The notes below the pieces were generated by a model. It was not told where the DNA came from, did no database searches, and worked only from the letters and a program-made list of their open reading frames with translations. A program made the translations under genes and the position numbers. This document shows positions 1-13,800 of a stretch of DNA of 64,000 nt, in pieces. Every line of letters begins with the position of its first letter. The first letter of the stretch is position 1. This DNA comes from Sympetrum striolatum (lineage: Eukaryota > Arthropoda > Insecta > Odonata > Libellulidae), in contig OX388350.1 of assembly GCA_947579665.1 (NCBI GenBank), positions 42,565,393 through 42,629,392 on the forward strand, read 5' to 3'.

Positions 1-81
1 CTATCAGTCACCTGCGAAATTCCGTTCATCCCCAAGGAATTGAACCTTTCAGTAAAATAGCTCGTTATGTATATAATGTTG

Positions 82-162
82 TACAGTCCTGGCCAAAATT
101 AACGCAGCACCAGCCGCAAGGATCGCTAGGGAGGTGCTGCGTTAATTTTGGCAAGGAGTGTA
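82..162. mobile_element. 77-bp Tc1/mariner-type MITE, copy 1
   Basis: A 77-bp element at 84-160 is flanked by TA dinucleotides (82-83, 161-162). Its ends are near-perfect inverted repeats of about 28 bp (CAGTCCTGGCCAAAATTAAC inward), leaving a 21-bp centre. It has no coding capacity. A TA target duplication is typical of Tc1/mariner. It matches the copy at 11482-11558 in reverse orientation. Confidence 0.85.
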
Positions 163-2304
163 CCATGGAGAAACTTGGTTTATTAAAATAAGAGAAATTA
201 GAACCTAACACACTCTTATTGTGCCGATGAAATAAAATCACTTGTCGAAATTCTTCGTGTACGTTAACTTGTTTTCGAAAGCAGCAGTTTCATAAGTATC
301 TTCAAGAGTACGTACAAGAGATCCGCGAGGAAGCAATAAAAATACTTAAATGTTGGTCAAGAATCATGCGCAGAACGAAGAAATGAATGAAGAAAGATAT
401 TAAACGAAGTTTGTAATAGCGTGAAAATAGGTAATAATTAATGAAACTTTCGTCAGACAGCTGTCTCCGTCTAGCAAGTAACGAACAGAAGAAAATCCGA
501 GTGCTTTCATTAAAGATTGCTTTGAGTGCCGTTCAATTTCGAATTATCTTCCCTGGGGAAATAAAAGAGAATCTAAGAGAGTTAACGATGGCAGGATATT
601 ATTGTCTTAGAATTTATCAGTGATTTTTCAGCTACATTAGAGGATAAACTGTTTGACGCAATGCGCTATGTTCTGCTTGGAATATTGAATTATTCATTCG
701 AAGATTTCGGGTTATACCCCCCATTAACTTTTCCCCAGAAGGTTCATCTTATTGCCAAAATAAACCGGGAATGATATCCTCACAGGATTCATTTTATTGC
801 AAAAAGTTCTCACTAAAATTTTACCTGAAATATTCTAGCACTTGTGAGATTAAAAAAATTTTTACTTCTTTAAAGGAACTTTGTTCTCGTGAGTTCTCCC
901 AAAAGTTTCAAGGTGTCCTCCACATATTATCACTCTCAGAACAAGGATTTCCTTTGATGTTTTCCATTTCCAGGTATTCTCACGGATAATGAAACGACTG
1001 CCTCATTCGGGAACTTTAAATTTAGAGTGCGGTAATTCATACGTTACATTACGAAGGGAACACGTTTTCCCATGAATATATTATTCCCAACGCTTATGGG
1101 AGTCATTTTCAAATACGAGGAGATTCGAGGCTGAGAGAGGAGATGATGGCATCTGAAATTTTCCAAAAAGTTGGAAATGTCATAAGAAAACTGAATTGTG
1201 CCGCGGGCGTCGTTGTTACAGTGTAGGATATGAGTTTTTCTTTCCTTATAAATTTTCTAATTGTATTTGGTGCGATAAAATTACGTTAGTGTAGAGTTAG
1301 CCTTCTCGTTCATTTGTGAGGTTTTGATTCTCATCTGTTATATTTATTTATGTCCTTTACTCTAACTATTATACATAAATGCATAAGAACTCCTTAATTG
1401 GGCCTAAGTCCTATCTACCATTTTAAACGTGTTTAATACAAATACATTACTATGCGAGAGACTACTATTACATGATACTGTAACTATAATGTGAGAGATT
1501 AATGAAATTAAATGATATCTTAATGTATTTATATTTTAGCAAATCTCTCTTAAGCTGTTTTTTGTGTTTATTCCCTTTTCCATGGTATCTGTACGATTCT
1601 TCGTAATTTTTCGATTAAAATTATCTTTGGTTATCTTCCAAATTTCAATATAATACTAAATTTCTAACTGCTTACATCAACTCCCTGAAAGTGCTTCCTT
1701 CTGTTTGCCTTACCTTAATTTAATAATAAAGCGTTCCAATTTGGTATGTATACTAGGTGGCAACGGTCAGGGGAACGTATGAAAAGTCGTGATGATATCT
1801 GTCCGGCATTCCCCCTAAGGTGGGAGTGAAACTTCTCCAAAACCTCCCGTGGACAGATTCTGACTTGCTTTAGGCTATTTTCTTTTTAAATTTAAGATGA
1901 GCAATCGGTAGCTTTTCCGAGATTTTTTCGTAGCGCGCTTCTTTCCTGCTGGGGTATTTCATTTTCAAAATGCAGACTTGGGTTCTCTATTTCCATAGTG
2001 TATTATATTACCTTTCACAATTCACTTTTAGTAGCCGCCATTTCTCCTTTAAATTCGCGAAAGATGCGTCGGTCGCGTGGGAAGAGACTCATTAGTTTCA
2101 ATTGCCCCATCTCGCAGGAATGGAAACAATGTATTATTATAATTTCACGGAATTCTCAGCTTCTTTCGCACTACTCCTTTCTTTTCCTCTTAAGATCCTG
2201 GGGTATCTTTATTTATTCTTTCCAAGCTTCATTAGCCGAAATCTTTTCTCACCCATTAACCCTTTGATCATTACTTTGATGATGTACTCTCTTCTTTAAT
2301 AATC

Positions 2305-2420
2305 ACCTCGCGGGTTCGAATCCCGTCTGAAGTAGCGTTATATACATCTACGTGGCAGTTATAATTATAGTACCGCGTAGTAAAGAGCCTTTTTCGGTAC
2401 CAGTGGGCGGAGCAAACGGG
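2305..2420 (+). repeat. SINE fragment with pol III B box
   Basis: CGGGTTCGAATCCCG at 2311-2325 is a T-arm with a perfect B box, but no matching A box lies upstream. About 90 bp of unrelated body follow. Probably the 3' part of a 5'-truncated tRNA-derived SINE. Confidence 0.45.
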
Positions 2421-3303
2421 AGAGAACCTACCCCACCTCCGAATACCTCCATCTTTGGTATCCCTTAACACCTTTCTCATGCAGTGACTCTCTTCTATGC
2501 ATAGCAGTGTTGATGAATTTTGTCAATTCACAAAATCTTTAGGTGTATCCATGGTATATTTGGAAGAAAAACAAGAGAACGATTAGCGAAAGCTGGCAAC
2601 CACGAGGAACCACGGGTTAGGAGTCGCGTGAGTGGGGGTGTAGCCCTCTGAGGTGGAGATGCGCTAAATGTCCGCGAAATCTCTCTACTATGCGATACTA
2701 TAATACAGTGGACATTGTAACTGCAGTTTTTCCTATTTCCGTTTAATAAATTAGTATTCGGAGTAGTTTGGGGCAATCTAAATGCTCCATTATCCCCCTG
2801 GGGGTATTAGACGCTGTTGAGACAACCCAGGTCGTTACGACGACTCGAATGTTGACAGAGATCGATTTTTTCAGACCGACATCGCATTCCATGTCCGACG
2901 AAGTTCTCCGAAACGAAGCGGCGTAGAAAACGGTGCTTGAGAGGAGGGCTTTGTGTTCCTCGCAATGGCTCGTTATCTTTTTCCATTGACCTTCGCGGGG
3001 ACAGTCAGCTCCTCTGTCTCCTTAAGTTAATTGGGAGAATTGAAGATAAGGGCCAAATGAGAAGAGTGGTAGAACAAAAGTCGACAGTGTGGCGACCAAT
3101 TCAGGAAATGCCGTACTACGTTTCCTCCCCGCTCGTACGCGGATACACATCTGCTGGTGATGTGATGTGATGTAACTGTTACGCAAAGATGCGGGTCGAA
3201 TCATAACCCAGTAGTCTGATTTTTCGTTAGAATCTCGCAGATTGAATTCAGTATGCGATGTTCTCATGGAAATGCGTGGAAATTCTTCTCAATTCTTTCT
3301 TCT

Positions 3304-3472
3304 CAATTTCCACACTCAAATACATATTTTGCGACTGGTTTAGGCTAGTTTGCCATCATTAGGCAAAAATACAAGGAATTCTAGAAAATATATTGGATTT
3401 CTGGTATTCTTTACCTGATGATTGTGACTTAGCTGAAACCGGTCGTCAAATATATATTTCAGTGTGTGAATT
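3304..3472. repeat. foldback element with two head-to-head hammerhead-like cores
   Basis: Arms 3304-3340 and 3437-3472 are imperfect inverted repeats. The plus-strand core starts at 3415. A minus-strand core runs from 3362 down: CTAATGA, an extra T, a GGC/GCC stem, then TAAACC. The spacer between the two is 52 bp. Confidence 0.6.
3411..3450 (+). ncRNA. hammerhead-ribozyme-like core A
   Basis: CTGATGA at 3415-3421 is exact. GAA at 3435-3437 is followed by ACCGGT (3438-3443) and C3444, the expected cleavage position, then GTC. Every core base matches the hammerhead consensus, and stem III would be the self-complementary CCGG. Stem II (3422-3434) is poorly paired, so this copy is probably decayed. 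Stem I has GT/AC plus an A-T run around a bulged C. Confidence 0.55.
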
Positions 3473-4675
3473 ACGAATTTTTGTAATTTTTGGTCGGATG
3501 ATTCCCTAGAAACCAAGCATAATTCAAATTCCGTGCCCTTTTCTAATTTCTTCGAACTTATTTAAATTTATTCTTCGCAGTACAAGCATGATAATTTCCA
3601 TTCCATGATATTAATTTGCTTCTTATTTTTCTCGGCATAACAAATGGTTACTTCTTCTTAGTATCAGAGCAGTTAATCTGAAGTCCCATATCAAATGTTA
3701 TCTCTTCGAATTTAATCAAGGCTTATCTCGGACTGATTCCTTCTCTTCACAGTTGAATAGGACGAAGGGATTATAAAGTTGATTTTTTCTTCCCGTCTCG
3801 AAATTGAGTGACAATTCTAATTAAAAGGGACATGGCTAGGTGTAAAGTCGTAGAAAGACATGAATTAAATCATGAAGTCAATTGATAAATTCTGAATATC
3901 CACTGAATTCACTGTAAACGAAAATTAAAATAATTCAGCTGTACCTCATGGAGAATATCAGTTAATGCTGGATTTTTTAGATCCAGTCCAACAGCATCTT
4001 TGCAAAATGTTATCCTGATTAAGATTTAAGTCAATAGTTATGAAGAAGATAACAGAGAGGTATTAGTTCACCCACTATACGAATTGATGTAATTTATTGA
4101 TGTTATTCGGGTTTTACTTTTTTAACTATTACCTCATATTGTTTGGTTATTTGGACATTATTCTCTATATAGATTCAAAATGGGGAAAATGCAAAATTGT
4201 ATTGGTTCAAAGTTTCAGGATATATAGTTCATTTTTAATAGGGGTTCCTTTTCTTCTACCAAAAGATAAGGGTCATTAGCATGACTGTTAAAATTATCAA
4301 TGAGCTTAATGCGTTATGTGAGGTCCAATTAGCTCCAAAATTCCATTTCTACCCCGTTATAGGCAATCTACCATGTTTCACTTTTTCCTATGTTTATTTA
4401 GTAATGCCCCAACTAAGGATCTTTAATGTCCTCATGACATTTATTTCTGAAATTCAAAAAGTGAGCCTCTAATCATATGCTGCCAGCATCAGTTCATCAA
4501 ATTGGTCTAAACAAGCTTTCAAAGAACATGGCATCCACGAAAGAGAAATATTCACTGTACAAATATCAATTGACGATTAACAAATCATTTCTTAATATGT
4601 TCCAATAACAGTCAAACTACCCCAAAGTGTGGAACGTGAGACTCATTGGAAAATAAATGTTCAATATTTACTTAC

Positions 4676-4830
4676 GGCTGCTTTGGGAGGGAACTGAGGT
4701 CATGGCTGCACAATTGGCTCATGCTTTGTGTGAGCTGCCTTTCTCCAGCACCAGAGATTAGATCGGTGTCGGTCACTCCTGGGCAGATGGTCACCACTCG
4801 TACACCAGTGGCATTGTAGAAGAATGGTTC
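4676..4830 (-). CDS. SDR gene exon 5 (PG motif)
   Basis: 155 nt between the acceptor TTTCCAG and the donor GTAAGT. It encodes [18 protein letters not shown] (PG at 183-184) and runs to SSLPKQ plus two bases. I found no continuation in 1-4675 on this strand, so the terminal exon should lie outside the window. Confidence 0.9.
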
Positions 4831-7800
4831 CTGGAAATCATGAAAAAATGCCAACTTATAGATCAGAATGGAATAAGGCTCAATTTCGAGGCTATAACCA
4901 GATGAAACTTTAAAAAAATGTTGAATTCCACGTTGGAAAAGTATTTTTTTACGTTGTTCGTCAAGTTTACTAGGTGATAAGTTATCTACAGAATCCGATA
5001 CGTCGAATACATCACCTTTGATGGGGATTTGATTCCCCATCCACTATGGATACAAACTTTAATTGCTAAAATACTAGTGAATTATTCATCTTTGTTGGGA
5101 GTTCCAACTCCGGTCGATTCTGACTCGTGAGATATATGGTTAATATTCGTATATAGAATATATTGAAAAGGGTTTAATTTAGACCATATAGTGCAAAATT
5201 AAAAAAATACCAATGATAATGGAAAAGAATCACTCCGCACACTCCTACAGAATTTATTGATGCGACATGTTTCGCTAGTGGACTGGCATCATCTGGGCTG
5301 AACCAAATTTTAATTTAGGCCTGATGCTAGTCCGCTAGCGAAACATATTGCATCAATAAATTCTCCGGGAGCATACGAAGTGATTCTTTTCCCTTATTAT
5401 AGCCTTCTACGAAGTAACACCTTCGTATATCGAGTTTATTTAATAAAACACCTATCATACCCCATACATTCTACGTAGTGAATCACATGAACTAGCTTCT
5501 TGTAAAACTGCTTTATCTACTTCTAGCAATATATAATATTAATTGATCCATTAAATATAAGTATTGAAGTGCACTATTCCACTATGGTACAAATTTTGCA
5601 ATTGAATACTTATATTCAATATGAAATTCCTTATATTCAATATGAAATTCCTTATATTCAATATGAAAGTATCGCTGGAGAATGTTGATTTTTTCGATCT
5701 GTAGCCCCGGTTTGACTAACGTCAGGTAGATGGTTCAACCAACAACCAATTGGAAAAGGTTTTGAGGTGACTTTGCACTTAGGAGCGTGCACCCAGGAAA
5801 ATTCCCAAGGAAAAACGGACTTGAAAAAAGTCTGACAGGGCCGGCAATCGAACCCGGGATTCTCCTCTATCCGGGAGGTTCTCGGAAAGAGGAAGATCCC
5901 GGGTTCGATTCCCGGCCCCGTCAGACTTTTTTCAAGTCCGTTTTTCCTTGGCAAGAACCAATAGCTCCCGCAATACAAACCTATTTCACTATCATCAACA
6001 CTTAAAAACACATGCGTACATTTTAAAATAACATATTTACACAAATGCATACATTTCATACAGTACTGCTTTGTGCAATAATATCAGCACCCTTTTCAAT
6101 CGCCAGGTAAACATTTTCTTACATTTACTTTTACAGATATGCCATATCATGAAATTTCTGCTGGTCAATCAACACTGCCGGAGTGATTCATCAAGAAGCT
6201 ACAAAACCTTCGCTAGAAGAAGGTAAACCGTACCTTTTTTAATTTTATTGGTTAATTCTTTCTGTATTTCCCTGTTATTCCCAATATTCTGCAAGTTTTG
6301 AATGATAGCTTTTAAAAACCCATCGTCTGGAATATTCAACAGAATATTCGTACTGCCATCTTAAAAATATTTGTTTAAAATTCCATCCCCCAGTTTATGG
6401 ACGTGAAAAAAATTATTTTAGATCAGTTATAGAGGATAAACAACAACAATTCCAGACTATAATGAACAATGAATGATAATAAAGAGTTAAAATCATTTAG
6501 ACGTTAAATATAAAAACATTTTATGAAATTATTGGCGGCCAAAATTAATATTCGTACGTATCAGGAGACTTTCCAATAAATGTGGTTTTCTTCGTGAATT
6601 CAGTTTTATTTATGTGAGTGATGATATTTTAATAAATGATATTATTTACTTTGCGAATTATACCAGGAAGGATCCATCTTACCAGTCTTCTTCAAGACAC
6701 CCCTTGGCCTTTCTTTATTTTATCGATTTTATACTGAGATCTGATGTTTCAGTGGCCCCGAAGAGGATTTATCATTCTTTTAATAATTTTCCGATATCGC
6801 ATTATAGGGAACCGTTTAGTCAGCGTGATTGCATCGTAAAGTCTAGCGGAGCTGACTGAAGCAGTCGTTTTCGAAATTTTTACGAAGTCATCGTCATTCA
6901 TTCTTCCTCGCTTTTTCACACGGCCGATTAGAGCCGTTTCAAAGGAGAGAGATTTCATTTCCGTCGCATTTTTCAAAAATCTACACCCTTTCGGCCATTT
7001 CATGAAAACGAGGAGATATGGAAATATCGATTTGCCGTCACGCCGCGAGTGCTTTCTCTCAGCCCAACGAGAATAGTAATAACCCATTCCGTGAACGAAA
7101 GAGTGCCATTTCCGAGGAAGGAAATTGTAAGGGGGCGCTTCATCTCCGAAAACGCTGATTTACATTCGTCAAAGTTTCAAAGGGAAAGAGGAAAGGTTCA
7201 CCGAAAGGGCTCCGCTACGAGCGAGAACTTTGTTTGGATTTGAATAAAAGATGAGTTCGGGAGAGGTGGAAAAATCCGAATCTCTGCAAGGGAGGACAAC
7301 ATCCTCTCCCTTTGTGTACTCTTTCGACTCTCGACTCTTGAAAAATGTAGTCAAAATACGCGACGAGAGCAAACTCACGGCGTAGGAACGGCTGAGGCCA
7401 ATGACAGCGTGTTTGGTGGCGGCGTACACGGGGCAGCCGGCGAACTGGCGGAGACCCAGGATGGAGGCGATGTTGACGATCAGGCCACCGTTGCCCCCCT
7501 TGTCCTTGCCCATGTACTGCATTCCGAGGATGGTGCCTCTGCAAACAGCAGTCTACAAATACAAATACAAACACAGGCTTAGATGCAGTCAGGACGAGGC
7601 ATAAGGCAATTGAGTCAATGGTTTTTACAGCAGTCTTCAAAGAAGGAATATAAACACAGGGTCATGTGCAGTCAGGACGTGGCATAAGCTAATGGTGTAA
7701 ATTGGTTTTTACTTGGAGGGTAAGATGACATTTCTCAGGAATAAAAATAATAATCTCATCTTGGAAGGAGAACAACTTTGTAAGTTCCACTATTATTTTA

Positions 7801-10800
7801 TTGACTATCATCTTCGTCTAAGAGTTAGCATTGAGTTCAGCTTGTTGACGAAACCGATAGTTGATAGAATTAATGAGGAACTTACAAAGTTGTTCTTCTT
7901 CCAAGATGTCAGCCATATACGAAGTAAAGCTTGAGCATATAAGTTTTATAATAATCAAATATTTAATTGTAATAATAATCGTGTCTTTATTGAACGAATT
8001 TTAGTCTATCGAGGCTACTCTTACAATTAGGTTCTCAAATACTAATACAAACAACCATGTCCCAACCAGGATCTGAATCTGGGACCTCGGCCTTAGTGGG
8101 CTAACTCCTGCGCCACCGAGGCCTGCTATACCGAGTCCACAAACATTTTCTTTCATTTCCCTTTTTAACCTTTCTTTAGTCGAGCCTAAAATCTTAGCAC
8201 AAAAACTCGCGCGCTGAGTTCCGTATAACAGGTCTTTTTTCGGCTAAATGCCAAAAATAATTTGGACTAATTATGATTTGTGAGAACCAAACAAAAAATA
8301 TGTAATATATATAATGAGGCATCATTAAAAATTATCTTTTATGAGTATTCTCATGTTAATTCCGGGCACAACTCAAGAATTCGTTGATGGTAGTATGTAA
8401 ATGCAAAAACGAATTTGAGAATAAACCTATGATCAAAAATAATAAATATGTACAAAATTAATACATGTGCTGTACGTAATGCAACTGCGGTACTCACGGA
8501 GGTTTAAATTTAGGCCTGATTACATTTTTATTGTATTTTCTCGTTATTAGTAAATCATAATTGACGATATCATTAATTATGAAATTCCTTATCGCTTAAT
8601 GTTCACTTAAGATTTGAGCTGCAATTATCTTTGTGGGCCGTATGGAAGTATGAGGCGTGCCGGATTTGTGCCTCCAGGCTTAAGGCATCAAGGTGTAATC
8701 GTCTTTTCTGGAAGAATTCTAAAAGTTTGTACTCAAGCTCAGTTTTTCCATCGTTCTGGTCTCCAGTTATAACGCGAGTTTCTCGGTAGTCTCCATCTGA
8801 CTTCTTATATAAGACATCTTACTCTGATAACTATAATTTATCATAAGAATGGAATGCAAATATGAATATTTTACAGAAAACGGGTATTTCTTTAATGACC
8901 AAACTCGCGCGCATGAATTTTTCGAAGAGTGGATGAGTTTGATAATGTTTAAGGATTTTAAGTGTTGAGTTTCTTCTAGAAATACACCGAAGTGAATAAC
9001 AGTGGAAACTTTTATTTTCATTTGCTTGAAAGTTTTCGTCAATCCATATCTTTAAAGTTGTGCTTAAAGAGATTCCTCAGCGTTACCGAACGTCATGATC
9101 GACGAGTCTCTGCTGCTAGCATCTTTTTGTGAAGGGAACATAAAATTGCGAGAATTGCAATATGAAATGATTATGACTTAGGATTGTTTTAATTTTGTCT
9201 ACTGTATTGATCACAGAATATTAATGAAATAGGTGAAGGGAATTTAATGATAAATAATAATTATAGATATCACGTAAGCACCCTCAGAATTTAATTAAAA
9301 ATGACGGCAATATATATGGCAAATAACCTTACTGGGTAATCATCGAGTATTTAATAAACTGCGAGTAAAAAGAAACTCTTAACCTCTATATATCAGGCAA
9401 AAAATTAGCCTCAAACTTATATTTAAAGTATTAGCGTTTATAATTCGTTAACCTCTCCTAAAATCTCATATCGATGAACCGTGAATAGCTGCTATTCTAT
9501 CTTTGTACGAGAAGTGAAAAATAGCGACTTGGCTGGTACTCGAACCCATGTCTCCCACGACCTGGATTCGAGTCCCAGCCAAGTCTCCATTTTTCACTTC
9601 TCGTACAACTTGGGTTAAGCCGCACACTTTCTTGTGCAAAGTTTAAGTTACCTTCTATCATTACTATTCTACCGACTATATGTCTGGACTCTCATGTTGT
9701 GTTTCCATTCATGTTGTGTTTCCTCCCTCCGAAGTGAGGAGTTTGTCTTGCCATTCAAATTGATCCTCTGCGATCAAAAGATTTTTCTGCCACTTTAATT
9801 GACCCATCCCTCCGCATATCACTTACCACGTTAATTGCAATCTCCTTTTCCCAAAGTCCGTCGTTCATCACCCCCGCATTGTTCACAACGATGTCCAAAC
9901 TCTTGAACTTATCCACAGTCTTCTTGAAGGCACCTATTCGAATGAAAATTAAATGAATAGATATCATAGAAGAGAATCGGATCCATAATAACCATAAAAT
10001 ACATTACACTGGTTAACATTCCATCATCTGCAATATGATAATTTGAATTTATTCAGTTTCTTAATTCATTTTGTTTTTTATCATTATATTTCATTGCATT
10101 TTATTTATTTAATGACATTCAGAAGTAGCCTGTAATGATTCATTATCTTTAAAACGTGTGAAAAATAGCATAAGAAAGTAAAAATAAAGAAGCAAAAAGG
10201 TTTATTTTAACAAAAACTATACGAATACTTTTTAAGAGTAAATGAGTACAATATTACAAAACAACTAAATTTACCCAAACCGTTTTCCATATTAAAAAGT
10301 ATTAGATCTATGTTGGGCATAAAATAAATAATACTGGTTAACATTCCAACGGTAAAAGTATTTTAATGTATTTATTTTGTAAATTCATTCTATTTTTATA
10401 TATCTAACTTATTTATTTGGTACAAAAATAGTCCGTCCTGGTCCAAAAATAGTAGAAACACAGTGAAATTAAACAAAATCTACTTGCTTACCTATAAAAT
10501 ACTTTGCAATTATATTTGTTATAAGTAAGTTAAATGATAAATGAAAAATAACATAATGATAATTAATTAAATAGATTAGATATATTTTGGAAGTAATAAA
10601 ACTAATAAAGGAAGTAATTGTATAGTTTTTGTATACAAATAATATAAAAAGTTCTTAATGGAGAAAACGGAAAGTCAATTCAATGAAGACATTGGTGAGG
10701 TAATCGATGCGAAAAGCTCCGGCAGGGATTTGCGGGAAGGTAGAGAGTTGGTGGGATGCGGAGAAACAAGGGTCTTTGAGAATAAGGTAAAGGGAGCTCA

Positions 10801-13800
10801 AGTATACGTGTGAAGCAGCCTTGAGATTGCGCGTGGGACTGAAAGGGGCGCGAAGAAAGAAATGTGGAAGAATGTCATTAGATATGGAACAGCCGTTGAA
10901 GAATCCAAGAGGATATTTTAAATAAAATATTTTGCGAGGAAATGTCAAGATAGGAAAGCCTGCGCCTGCGAAAGCTCTTTTGGAAATTACGAACGCGATG
11001 ACGAAGTACGAGAAGGTAAACAGGTGATGTTGCTCTCCTTTCTAGATTTAACGTCGGGCTATTGTGCATACGTTAATTTTAGATCTCTATTATTTTGAAC
11101 AATACTCCGTTTTAGGCAGTGTGGCAGCAATATATTTCGGTTGAAATTTTCGAATGTAAATGAATGTAATTCATCTAATTGTGGAACTTTGCATAAATTC
11201 GACCTGATGTGAAACTATTTTCGCTGCTCAAGGAAAATGTATGTGATCTGATCCCCTAACAAGCCTACATTACTGTCTAAATAACCTGGAAAGCAGTAAT
11301 GGCCTATAGTTTTCAATTAGTAATCGAATAGGCACACAAAAATTTCAAGTTAATTCGTACGTTAAGTAAAATTAAGAATTTACGTGAGGTTGTAAGGAAA
11401 TAAAAATGGAGCACGATTGTTAGAATTAAGTAGCTACTTTTCTTACACCCCTGACGATGATAGCATCGCTATTGAAATGTACACTCCTGGCCAAAATTTA
11501 CGCAGCACCTCCCTAGCGATCCTTACGGCCGGTGCTGCGTTAAATTTGGCCAGGACTGTACATGGGGTATTTCTTAGAAGGTCGTTAAACCGGGCTATTC
11601 TGTTGTTTCCTAATTCCGGTATCAACGAAGGGCCGAGCACCCGACAAAGACGGCTATTCGTGATTTTAAACCTCTAATGAAATTAGTCGTACCCATTTAT
11701 ACAATTTTACTCAAAAAATATTTTGAGTCTTCTTGGATTCTTTAAAAATTTATAGAAATTTGTATTCCATTTTATGTCGATTCATTCGTTTCAAAGCCGT
11801 CCATTGATTTTGCTATTTATTGCTTTTCCGCGCTCCGGTGGTCTGAATGGGCACTCGAAGGATCCAGAAAATACTGGAGTAGCACTTATTGAGATAATAC
11901 TCGGAGCCCTTTACACTTGGTTGGCCGCTCCTGATATCTCGACCAAACACGCGCAGAATGAAGGGGTAAAAGATAACGCCTTATGGCGTTAGGGGATTAT
12001 TTCGACACAAAATAAGGGGATAAAAAGATTCCATAGGGAGAAAGGGCGAAACCTCTAATAGATGTCCTAGGAAATCCAATAATACCAATTTTGTGGGAAC
12101 ATACTGCAGTACATTTTGGTAGTTATTGGCAAAATTAGAGCTTAAGCTTGTTCGGCAGAACGTAGCTAAATAGCAGGTTTAAATTCTGAAAATTTTGATA
12201 GGGGAGATAATTTCAAATGACTGTTATAGTTGTTCAACAATATGGGACAGATTCAGTAAAATAAAAAAGAAATGATAAAAACACTTAGTAATTTCCACAA
12301 TAAAACTTTAATGGACGACCGGTTTCAGCTACAAGCTATCATCATTATCAGAAAGCAGTCACTTATATACCAAGAGTTCGGAGGGGAGGGTATGGAGAGG
12401 GGAGGGGTTGAGGAAGGTGATTTCATTGGTAGGATTTTCAGTACAAGTAATTTCAATGGTCTCCAGAGCATCTAATTTCTTTCCTTTTGGCTGCCTGTGC
12501 AGGAGATTTACGGAGAATGAACTTCTGTGGCCAGTTTCTTTATCATTTCTAAATGTCGTTCCACGAGGTACGGCCAGAGAACTTAGATTTTATTTTAAAA
12601 TAAAAAAATCTGTTGTATATGAAATACAAATTTTTTCATTGCAAAAAGTTTTACGATGAGTACCAAATTAAAAGTTGTGAAGTACAAAAACTCAGATTAT
12701 TTTTGGTTTAACAAATGTGTTGTACGTTGAAAATTTTTCTTACTTGGACTCTTAGATGCATCGCTATTATTACTAAAATTTAATTTAAGCACAAAAATTT
12801 GTTTTCAATCTAAGGATGTTAACTGATACGCAAACATATTTTTTCCTATTTTCGAAAAGAACCAAAATAATTTTAATAAATTTCACGGGGGAGGAAGTTT
12901 AAGGAAGTCCGACTTGGTGTAGATTGAAGATTTCATGATTAATTAAATGACAAACTTGAATATACCTTTCAAACTATTAATTACATATGCCACTAGAATC
13001 GACTAATAACTGTCATTTTCAAGCCAAGGAAAATAAACCGTTTTTCTTTTATTGGAATAAAAGGGGAATGATAGGGAAAAGTTACAGTCTGGAAGTAAAA
13101 GTTATACTACAATTACGATTCAACAAAATACCTGAAACTGAAATCGCCTTCACGTACTATCAATGGATACATTATTATTACATATTACATATTTGATAAT
13201 TATGTATCTACACAATTATCATAGTTGAAACTTATAATCATACCAATATCTGACATAAAATAAATTTTCATTTATCTTAATTACGGATACACATTAATAA
13301 ATTACTCATTATCTATATCTGTAGTTAATCATCCAAAAATGCCATAATATAACAGTGGTTTTACAGTGCCACGAGGCAATAAAGTGGTGGATTTCGTACA
13401 TAATCTCGTGCTTATAAATGCTTTCTTTGGTGTATGGGGATTCTGAAGATAGACTCAGATCTGTTACATCCTAGGAGATTACCTTCCAAATCTTCGGCTT
13501 GAGTAACATCGCCCTTGATGAACATCACGCGGTCATCTCCGAATTCCTTGCCGAACTCCTTCAGGGACTTCTCACCTTCTCTTTCGTTGAGGTCAAAGAT
13601 GGACACCTAAGAAGCAAATATTTCAATTTTTTCAAAGATGACTATTAGCAATGATATTTAATAACGACTTTGTTTAGATATGAGAGAAATCAATAGGTTG
13701 ATTTGTAAAAAAATATTTCATCAAAAAATATATCACGATGCTGCGATTTATAGAAGATCCAGAAAAGAAAAAGGCTTATGAAACGGCCATTTTAGAATTG

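Noticed and set aside
1..4600. Terminal exon of the dehydrogenase gene
   Set aside because: I looked on the minus strand for a frame resembling the usual 15-PGDH C-terminus with a suitable acceptor and found none.
5658..6059. Open frames of 72 and 133 codons on both strands
   Set aside because: They are translations of the inverted SINE dimer. The two strands give nearly the same peptide because the DNA is a palindrome.
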